A stretch of 13,035 nucleotides of DNA from Bacteroidales bacterium (GTDB taxonomy: Bacteria; Bacteroidota; Bacteroidia; Bacteroidales; UBA7960): the NCBI GenBank assembly GCA_007122745.1, contig SKTA01000226.1:1-13035 (forward strand), given 5' to 3'. A model generated the notes under the pieces. It was not told the origin of the DNA. It did no database searches and saw nothing but the letters and a program-made list of their open reading frames with translations. Every line of letters starts with the position of its first letter. The stretch's first letter is position 1. Made by a program: the position numbers and the translations under genes. This document shows, in pieces, positions 8,052 through 13,035 of the stretch.

Positions 8052-8855
8052 ATGAAACATACGAAACCTATCCTGACCCTGATCTTCGTAATGGGGTTGG
8101 GAGTTATTGCATCCAATGCACAGCAGGGCATCGTCTCTGCAGGTGGAGAAGCAACAGGTTTAGGAGGAAGCATGAGTTTTTCAACGGGACAAACAGACTT
8201 TAAGTATTTCTCAACCGAATCTGGCAGCATCCAGTTTGGAATGCAGCAGGTATTCTTTTTTGATGAAGAGGATCCTGAAGTACCGCCAATACGGAATTTA
8301 ACAATGGAAGATATATTCCAGGGCGAAGACCAATGCTTCGATGCCACCCAAACAATTATTCTAGCTGGTAGTGGCGATACTTTCATTGTGGAAGCAGAAA
8401 CGGGGGTTGAACTGATCGCCGGTCACAACATATTGATGCTGCCGGGAACACGAGTTGAATATGGTGGCTATATGCATGCCCGAATCACTTCATCAGGAGG
8501 TCCGTTTTGTGATCTTGAAGAGCCGATTGTGGCTTCTATTGATGTTTATGGGCCTGATAATACTACACATCGAGGCCCATTGGCAATATCCAAAACTGAT
8601 GATCATGGCAAGCCTTTTTTTAGGGTCTATCCAAATCCTACCACCGGAGATTTTACAGTAGAGATAACGTCAGACAACTCTGATTCACCTTGTACAATAG
8701 AGATATATGGAATGCGTGGTGAGGTCATTATTCGCAACGACCAGTTAACAGGCTGGCAGCACCATCTCAGCCTACAAGGACAGCAGCCCGGACTTTATAT
8801 GATTCGTGTTCATCGGGGTGATGAGATGGGCGTTGAACGAATCATCAAAAGATAA
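8052..8855 (+). CDS. Small secreted protein with T9SS type A sorting domain
   Basis: Exported protein of 267 residues with no recognisable enzymatic domain. A signal peptide (about 1-23, ending ASNAQ) is followed by a Gly-rich module, QQGIVSAGGEATGLGGS to about residue 68, of a type often seen at the N-terminus of Bacteroidota surface proteins. Residues about 84-147 contain QCFDATQTI and ELIAGHNILMLPGTRVEYGG, closely like the linker of the GH10 enzyme at the window start. Residues about 189-267 are a T9SS type A C-terminal sorting domain (FRVYPNPTTGDF, GLYMIRVHRGDE, ending GVERIIKR). Such tails direct export through the T9SS translocon and are normally cleaved on anchoring. The next gene begins 35 bp downstream, so co-transcription is likely. 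It could serve as a scaffold or anchor for its neighbours; that is inference. Confidence 0.8.
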   Translation: MKHTKPILTLIFVMGLGVIASNAQQGIVSAGGEATGLGGSMSFSTGQTDFKYFSTESGSIQFGMQQVFFFDEEDPEVPPIRNLTMEDIFQGEDQCFDATQTIILAGSGDTFIVEAETGVELIAGHNILMLPGTRVEYGGYMHARITSSGGPFCDLEEPIVASIDVYGPDNTTHRGPLAISKTDDHGKPFFRVYPNPTTGDFTVEITSDNSDSPCTIEIYGMRGEVIIRNDQLTGWQHHLSLQGQQPGLYMIRVHRGDEMGVERIIKR

Positions 8856-8890
8856 CCATTGAAAATACAAACAATAAATACCAAAACATC

Positions 8891-11095
8891 ATGAAAAGAT
8901 TCATACTTGTTTTAAGCGGGATTATCATCACAGCGGGTATTCTTGCACAAACCCCACAAGGCATAAGCCACCAGGCGGTAATGCGTGATGCTGAAAACAA
9001 CCTGATTGTGGAATCTCCAATTGGTCTTCAGGTGAGCATTATTCAGGGAGCACATGACGGAGAGGCCGTTTATGTGGAAATCCATAACGTAATATCAAAT
9101 CCAAATGGTCTAATTACTTACATTATCGGGGAAGGTGATGTTGTTGACGGGATATTTGAGGAGATCGACTGGGCAGACGGACCCTATTTTTTGAAAACAG
9201 AGGCAGATCCAGCAGGCGGAACGTCTTATTCTATTGGTGGGGTTATGCAGTTTTTGAGTGTGCCGTATGCTTTCTATGCTGTAAGCAGCGGTGATGGCCA
9301 GTGGAAACAAAGCGGAGACCATATTTATTTCATTGGTGGTAATGTGGGCATCGGCGAATCATCGCCCCAGGGCAAACTACACGTGTCTGTTCCTGGTGAA
9401 TGGTTGGGTGTTGTTTTTACCGGGACGGGTTTGAATGACCTTGAGGTTGATGTGTCAGGCTACAATAATACAGGGGCAACACATTATGCCGTTCGCATTG
9501 AAAACACCGGGCCAACACCCAACTTGATTGAGATTAGTAATGATGGTGGCACAGCCTGGATTGGTCCTTTGGAGATTGCCCCAGAGATAGACATTGGTTT
9601 TGGCGTGACAATAAACTTTGGCAGCCTTTCGGGCTATACTTATGGCGATCGGTGGGATTGGACGGTAAACGAAAGCTTTGAGGATGTGTTTATAATCCAG
9701 GATGATAAGCTTGGCATTGGCACGAGCCAACCTTCACAACTGCTTGACATAAACGGCAACATACGTTTACGTGGTGTTAACCGCAGCCTGGGAACCTGGT
9801 CTGCGCAAGGCTTTTCTCTGGCGACTAACGGTTCGGCGAGGGTGACGATTTCCAGCCTGGGCAATGTCGGTATAGGCACGGGTGTTCCCGCCGCACTGCT
9901 TCACGCAGCCGGAACAGGCACAGGCGGAGGTAACGTGCTTTTTACAGGGTTGTACAAATCTACAAGTCCCGGCAATCCGCCGGCATCAGGGGCAGGAACC
10001 CGTATGATGTGGTATCCTGACAAGGCTGCATTCAGGGCTGGTCGCGTTTTGAGTGTTAATTGGGATAAGCACAATATAGGCGATTATTCTTTTTCAACAG
10101 GGTATAACACCAGGGCACAAGGCTCGTTTTCATCAGCCATGGGTAACCAAACAATTGCTTCCGGAAGTTCTTCCACAGCTATGGGCTCCCAAACAACTGC
10201 TTCCGGAAGCTCTTCCACCGCAATGGGAAATTCTTCTGAGGCAACAGGCTTCTCTTGCACCGCCATGGGATATAATTCAAATGCTTCCGGAAATACATCC
10301 ACCGCCATGGGCAACCAAACACTTGCCTCGGGATATATATCAACCTCTATGGGCGATCAAACAAAGGCACTGGGAAGTGCTTCGACTGCCATGGGCAATA
10401 AAACCACCGCGTGGGGAAGCAGTTCCACAGCCATGGGCAATAATACAAATGCTTCAGGACATTTTTCAACCGCAGCCGGAAGATTTGCAACGGCTTCAGG
10501 AGATAATTCAATCGCCATGGGTTATTACACAACTGCTTCGGCAAATTATTCCATTGCCATGGGAATGATCACAACAGCTTCGGGGAATAATTCCACCGCT
10601 TTGGGACGAGGATCCAGAGCTGTAGGAGATTATTCGTTTGCCATTAATTTGAGTTCTACGACAGGCGTCCAGGTAGGAACCAGGGTATTTGCCATTTCCG
10701 GGGCACTGGCAATCGGGGGAAACACCGCGTGGTCAACCTGGAGCGATATGAGACTAAAGAAGGATATCCAGCATCTTGAAGCTGAGAATAACCTTGACAA
10801 GGTGATGAAGCTCCGGGGGGTGCGGTTTAGATGGGATGAAGCTCAAGACGGCAACAATCGCTTCCATCTTGGATTCATGGCGCAGGACGTGCTTGACATA
10901 CTGCCCGAACCGGTATTATACGATGAGCTTAACGACATTTATTCAATTGAATACACCGCATTGATACCCGTGCTGGTTGAAGCCATCAAGGAGCAGCAAT
11001 CTGAAATCGAGCTGTTGAAACAAGATAACAGTGTGTTGAAAGCAAGGCTTGACAGGATGGAAAGCATTCTGCAGGAGATGGCTGAAAGGCAATAA
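8891..11095 (+). CDS. Tail-fibre-like trimeric adhesin with YadA-type head repeats and S74 chaperone domain
   Basis: Exported fibrous protein of 734 residues, probably trimeric. Signal peptide at 1-20; N-terminal module at about 21-131 homologous to the FISUMP protein upstream (ISHQAVMRD, GPYFLKTEADPAGG, LSVPYAFYA). Residues 150-340 have phage tail-fibre features: three VGIG-type motifs (NVGIGESSP, LGIGTSQP, NVGIGTGVP) and an intervening beta domain with SNDGGTAW and YGDRWDWTV. Residues 397-592 are fourteen 14-residue repeats of the YadA/Hep_Hag head type (consensus GxxSTAMGxxTxAS). Residues about 617-734 are an S74 intramolecular chaperone (WSDMRLKKDI, LGFMAQDV, YTALIPVLVEAIKE) ending in a coiled coil. 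S618 and K623 sit at the spacing of the self-cleavage dyad in phage endosialidase, so release of the last 117 residues after trimer assembly is predicted. No T9SS tail is visible, so the route to the surface is unclear. Confidence 0.88.
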   Translation: MKRFILVLSGIIITAGILAQTPQGISHQAVMRDAENNLIVESPIGLQVSIIQGAHDGEAVYVEIHNVISNPNGLITYIIGEGDVVDGIFEEIDWADGPYFLKTEADPAGGTSYSIGGVMQFLSVPYAFYAVSSGDGQWKQSGDHIYFIGGNVGIGESSPQGKLHVSVPGEWLGVVFTGTGLNDLEVDVSGYNNTGATHYAVRIENTGPTPNLIEISNDGGTAWIGPLEIAPEIDIGFGVTINFGSLSGYTYGDRWDWTVNESFEDVFIIQDDKLGIGTSQPSQLLDINGNIRLRGVNRSLGTWSAQGFSLATNGSARVTISSLGNVGIGTGVPAALLHAAGTGTGGGNVLFTGLYKSTSPGNPPASGAGTRMMWYPDKAAFRAGRVLSVNWDKHNIGDYSFSTGYNTRAQGSFSSAMGNQTIASGSSSTAMGSQTTASGSSSTAMGNSSEATGFSCTAMGYNSNASGNTSTAMGNQTLASGYISTSMGDQTKALGSASTAMGNKTTAWGSSSTAMGNNTNASGHFSTAAGRFATASGDNSIAMGYYTTASANYSIAMGMITTASGNNSTALGRGSRAVGDYSFAINLSSTTGVQVGTRVFAISGALAIGGNTAWSTWSDMRLKKDIQHLEAENNLDKVMKLRGVRFRWDEAQDGNNRFHLGFMAQDVLDILPEPVLYDELNDIYSIEYTALIPVLVEAIKEQQSEIELLKQDNSVLKARLDRMESILQEMAERQ
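10079..10666 (+). repeat. Fourteen 42-bp coding repeats (YadA/Hep_Hag head)
   Basis: Fourteen consecutive 14-codon units without length variation, residues 397-592 of the tail-fibre-like protein. Most follow GxxSTAMGxxTxAS; units 1 and 14 (GDYSF...) are the most diverged. Neighbouring units differ at many bases, so this is an old array under protein-level constraint rather than a recent slippage product. In YadA-type proteins such repeats form a left-handed trimeric beta-roll. Confidence 0.88.
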
Positions 11096-11228
11096 ATTCT
11101 TATTCAATATCCCACAAGCGTCGGCAAGCAGGACATACAGATATAGAAAGCAAAAATCCCACATTTATATAAATTACATCCTGAGGTTTCGGGGTTGAAA
11201 GCTTTATGTGTGGCAATGACAACCAATG

Positions 11229-11256
11229 GCACTTGCAAGTAGCAGGTGCTTTTTTT
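11229..11256 (+). terminator. Rho-independent terminator of the three-gene cassette
   Basis: Stem GCACTTGC / GCAGGTGC (8 bp, one G-T pair), 5-nt loop AAGTA, followed by seven T. It lies 133 bp after the stop of the tail-fibre-like gene. No other gene is visible between 11096 and 11383. Confidence 0.8.
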
Positions 11257-11262
11257 CAGACC

Positions 11263-11289
11263 TCCAGGGTTGAAAAATTTCAACCTGGA
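11263..11289. repeat. Imperfect palindrome after the terminator
   Basis: TCCAGG(G)TTGAAA and TTTCAACCTGGA form a 12-bp stem with one bulged G and a 2-nt loop. No T-run follows on either strand, so it is not a standard terminator. It may be a repetitive extragenic palindrome. Confidence 0.6.
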
Positions 11290-11383
11290 AGAAAATGACG
11301 CGTTTTTCTGTGCCTGAAGGTTTGTGATGGTAAAGTGATTTCTGGGGTATCTCTACAAAAGTATGTTAAAAAGTATGCTAAAT

Positions 11384-11418
11384 AAAAAAACCACTTACAT
11401 CTCCAATGACGTAAGTGG
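11384..11418 (-). terminator. Rho-independent terminator of tRNA-Arg
   Basis: On the minus strand, CCACTTACGTC and GATGTAAGTGG pair over 11 bp (one G-T) around a 6-nt loop and are followed by seven T (plus-strand A at 11384-11390). It begins 9 nt after the encoded CCA of the tRNA. Confidence 0.85.
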
Positions 11419-11427
11419 CTGTTTTTC

Positions 11428-11504
11428 TGGTGACTCCGCCAGGATTCAAACCTGGAACCTTCTGATCCGTAGTCAGATGCTCTATTCAATTAAGCTACGG
11501 AGCC
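11428..11504 (-). tRNA. tRNA-Arg (anticodon ACG), with encoded CCA
   Basis: Reads arginine CGN codons. The minus strand folds into a full cloverleaf: acceptor GGCTCCG with CGGAGTC (one G-T), D arm GCTT...GAGC, anticodon stem TCTGA/TCAGA with loop CTACGGA (anticodon at 11468-11470), 5-nt variable loop, T arm CCAGG-TTTGAAT-CCTGG, discriminator A at 11431, and a genome-encoded CCA at 11428-11430. The mature body without CCA is 74 nt. A34 of ACG is normally deaminated to inosine by TadA. It lies 31 bp downstream of mazF on the same strand. Confidence 0.96.
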
Positions 11505-11515
11505 GTTTGAGGGTG

Positions 11516-11523
11516 CAAATTTA
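11516..11523 (-). promoter_or_regulatory. -7 promoter element of tRNA-Arg
   Basis: Minus-strand TAAATTTG matches TAnnTTTG and ends 11 bp before the tRNA 5' end. Any -33 element would fall inside the 3' end of mazF, and no clear TTG is seen there. Confidence 0.5.
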
Positions 11524-11535
11524 AATATTTTTTTA

Positions 11536-11853
11536 CTATTCCACATACGTTTCCCTGATTATTTCATTTACTTTTTTGATGGTGGTTGCATCTAAACGAC
11601 CCAATGCTTTTAAAACGCGTTGTTTGTCTATTGTCCTGACCTGGTCCAATGCAACCATGCCACGAACATGTTGTTGATCAACAATTATCCGTGTAGGATA
11701 TCGCTTGCCGGAAGAGGTAACCGGCGCAATCACAATGGTTCGCAGGTTTTTATTCAGCTCATCAGGCGAAATGACAACGCAGGGACAGGTTTTCCGGATT
11801 TCACTCCCAATCGCCGGGGCAAGATTTACCAAAACAAGGTCGTATTGCTGCAT
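11536..11853 (-). CDS. mazF: MazF/PemK-family type II toxin (possible active-site Arg to Cys change)
   Basis: Cytoplasmic endoribonuclease toxin family that cuts mRNA at short sequence motifs and is neutralised by the adjacent antitoxin. The 105 residues cover the whole MazF fold: GSEIRKTCPCVVISPDE (16-32), APVTSSGK (43-50), RGMVALDQVRTIDKQRV (64-80), then LGRLD and a C-terminal helix. T46 aligns with the catalytic Thr of Bacillus MazF (T48). The position of the catalytic Arg (R25 there, 23 residues earlier) is C23 here: the family reads K-T-R-P-C, this protein reads K-T-C-P-C. The codon is TGT (11785-11787), one transition from CGT. The frame is otherwise intact. It starts 28 bp after the antitoxin stop, so the pair is one transcript. 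Whether the toxin is active is uncertain. Confidence 0.92.
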   Translation of the reverse strand: MQQYDLVLVNLAPAIGSEIRKTCPCVVISPDELNKNLRTIVIAPVTSSGKRYPTRIIVDQQHVRGMVALDQVRTIDKQRVLKALGRLDATTIKKVNEIIRETYVE

Positions 11854-11881
11854 AACTGTCTTTTAAATCCGTTAAAACATC

Positions 11882-12115
11882 TTAAATGTCCTCGTCTTCA
11901 AAAACATCATCCATTAGAAGCCGGTCATCACCCTGCTGATGCATCTCTTTGAAAGCTTCATTCCAACCTTGTCTGACTTTGCTGATTGGTTTAAGCACGA
12001 TCTGCTCATCTTCAAGAATCAGCTCCACATCTTCCTGGATGTTATATTTCTGAATAATATTCTTACTGAGCCGGATCCCCCGGGAATTTCCAATTTTTAT
12101 AACACGAACCTGCAT
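11882..12115 (-). CDS. mazE: MazE/AbrB-type antitoxin
   Basis: DNA-binding antitoxin partner of the downstream MazF. The 77 residues split into an N-terminal swapped-hairpin AbrB/MazE domain (about 1-45: VRVIKIGNSRGIRLSKNII, then VELILEDEQIVLKPI) and a flexible C-terminus rich in acidic residues (DDRLLMDDVFEDEDI) that would wrap the toxin. Antitoxin-first order and a 28-bp gap to mazF are typical of the module. It probably represses its own promoter through the palindromic sites directly upstream; the start codon lies about 20 nt after the predicted transcription start. Confidence 0.92.
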   Translation of the reverse strand: MQVRVIKIGNSRGIRLSKNIIQKYNIQEDVELILEDEQIVLKPISKVRQGWNEAFKEMHQQGDDRLLMDDVFEDEDI

Positions 12116-12142
12116 GTCATGATGTGTTTAGGTGCCATGAGA

Positions 12143-12173
12143 CAAATCTACAAACGACTATTGTAATTACAAA
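12143..12173 (-). promoter_or_regulatory. mazEF promoter (-33 TTTG, -7 TAGATTTG)
   Basis: On the minus strand, TTTG (12173-12170), a 19-bp spacer and TAGATTTG (12150-12143) match the Bacteroidota promoter consensus (TTTG, about 19 bp, TAnnTTTG) in every defined position. Predicted transcription start is near 12136. Confidence 0.7.
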
Positions 12174-12185
12174 GTTAGTACAATA
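12159..12185. promoter_or_regulatory. Candidate MazE operator (palindromic TTGTA/TACAA half-sites)
   Basis: TTGTAATTACAA (12161-12172) is a perfect 12-bp palindrome that overlaps the -33 element. A further TACAA half-site begins 11 bp, one helical turn, after the palindrome's second half, giving an outer 7-bp inverted repeat TATTGTA...TACAATA. Its position fits autorepression by the antitoxin. Confidence 0.5.
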
Positions 12186-12211
12186 ATCAAAAAAAAGAAA
12201 TAATCAGACAA

Positions 12212-13035
12212 TTATGCTTGACTAACAGCAGATTTTGGAATCACCCCTTTCCCTGATCCGGTAACCGACTGATAAGCCTGTTGGTAGCCGGCATAGCTGC
12301 TGTTTTTGCCCATGCCGCGTAATATTCGGATACGCTCATCAAGCGGCGGATGGGTGCTGGAAAGGTTGCGCAAACGCTTTCCTTTAGGCTTTAGCGGATT
12401 CGCAATGTACATGGGTGCCATCGATTTGTCGGCAACCTTAAGGTCGCGCGTAGAACCGGCAATCTTCTCCAATGCCGAAGCAAGTCCCTCCGGATAACGG
12501 GTCAGACGGGCCGCAGATGCATCAGCCAGGTATTCGCGCTTGCGTGAAACAGACAGATACAGCAAACGAACCGCAATCGGAGCCAGAATAGCAAAGAGCA
12601 GCGCTACGATCAACATGATGGGATGCCCCTTTTTGTTTCCCGAGCTGCTGCGCCCTCCGCGCATCCCGCCAAAAATCATGCTCCTTACAAAGATTTGTGA
12701 CAAAATAGCTACCGTGCCGACCATTACCGTGGCCAATGTCATGTACCGGATGTCGCGGTTAATGATGTGCGATATCTCGTGCGCCACTACGCCTTGCAAT
12801 TCATCCCGGTTCATCATTCTCAGCAGCCCGGTGGTAACGGCTACCACACTTTTATCCGGATTCATCCCGGCTGCAAATGCGTTCGGAGCATCATCCTCGA
12901 TTACGTAGATCTTTGGCATTGCAGGCATTCCCGCTGACAAACGTATCTCTTCAACAATGTTGTATAACTGTGGATAATCCTGTTTTTTGATTTCACGGGC
13001 GTTGCTCATCCTTAGCATAATCGACTTACCCTGAG
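12212..13035 (-). CDS. htpX: HtpX-family M48 membrane metallopeptidase, 5'-partial
   Basis: Zinc-dependent inner-membrane protease of the HtpX family, involved in quality control of membrane proteins. The frame stays open to the window edge beyond the Met at 13018 (upstream codons read QGKSI), so that Met is internal and the N-terminal membrane segments lie outside. Counting from it: zinc motif HEISH (H80, E81, H84) in VVAHEISHIINRD; two membrane segments at about 92-111 and 133-156; the third zinc ligand E162 in REYLADASAA; and STHPPLDERIRIL (about 223-235), a typical HtpX C-terminal signature. A Gly/Ser/Lys-rich loop (GGMRGGRSSSGNKKG) joins the membrane segments. All key catalytic residues are present. 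It lies 96 bp upstream of mazE, with the mazEF promoter in the gap; no strong terminator is seen after its stop. Confidence 0.93.
   Translation of the reverse strand, partial: QGKSIMLRMSNAREIKKQDYPQLYNIVEEIRLSAGMPAMPKIYVIEDDAPNAFAAGMNPDKSVVAVTTGLLRMMNRDELQGVVAHEISHIINRDIRYMTLATVMVGTVAILSQIFVRSMIFGGMRGGRSSSGNKKGHPIMLIVALLFAILAPIAVRLLYLSVSRKREYLADASAARLTRYPEGLASALEKIAGSTRDLKVADKSMAPMYIANPLKPKGKRLRNLSSTHPPLDERIRILRGMGKNSSYAGYQQAYQSVTGSGKGVIPKSAVSQA

Noticed and set aside
10155..10568. 137-residue open frame inside the repeat region on the plus strand
   Set aside because: It is an out-of-frame shadow kept open by the 42-bp periodicity; its Pro/Leu/Trp-rich product is an artefact.
10079..10666. 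Regular 42-bp periodicity suggestive of a CRISPR or tandem DNA repeat array, with recurring CCATGG
   Set aside because: The units are in frame and conserved as protein (Ala-Met-Gly codons create CCATGG); they are YadA-type head repeats, with no repeat-spacer structure.
11280..11489. 69-residue minus-strand open frame
   Set aside because: It covers the tRNA-Arg gene and its terminator; it is not a protein gene.

Overview
This window looks like chromosomal DNA of a member of the Bacteroidota. The evidence is two type IX secretion system (T9SS) C-terminal sorting domains, a TonB-dependent receptor with an N-terminal carboxypeptidase-regulatory-like domain, a lipoprotein whose cysteine is followed by SDDDD (the Bacteroides-type surface export signal), a Fibrobacter-succinogenes-type major domain protein, and several TAnnTTTG -7 promoter elements. 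Nothing narrows it below phylum or class with confidence.

Left part (1-6115): a 5'-truncated secreted GH10 xylanase-type enzyme (tandem N-terminal beta-rich modules, GH10 barrel, InlB-like repeat, T9SS tail) is followed by a surface lipoprotein that carries the same kind of InlB-like repeat. The lipoprotein converges on a minus-strand TonB-dependent receptor, and the two 3' ends overlap by 17 bp.

Middle (6116-11256): after a short open frame that looks like the C-terminal remnant of an MBL-fold hydrolase and an AT-rich gap of about 350 bp come three plus-strand genes for exported proteins, ending in a clear rho-independent terminator. The first (FISUMP domain) and the third (tail-fibre-like, 14-residue YadA-type head repeats, S74 intramolecular chaperone) share a homologous N-terminal domain right after the signal peptide. 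Neither has a T9SS tail. The small protein between them is almost only a short leader module plus a T9SS sorting domain. This is the most distinctive gene set here and may be a surface-fibre or adhesin cassette; that role is inferred.

Right part (11384-13035), all on the minus strand: htpX (5' end outside the window), a mazE-mazF toxin-antitoxin pair with a well-formed promoter and a palindromic candidate operator, then tRNA-Arg(ACG) with encoded CCA and its own terminator. The MazF has Cys where the family has a catalytically important Arg, explained by one C-to-T change, so the toxin may be inactive or altered.

Residue numbers for the two truncated genes count from the first complete codon in the window (GH10) or from the first visible Met (htpX).
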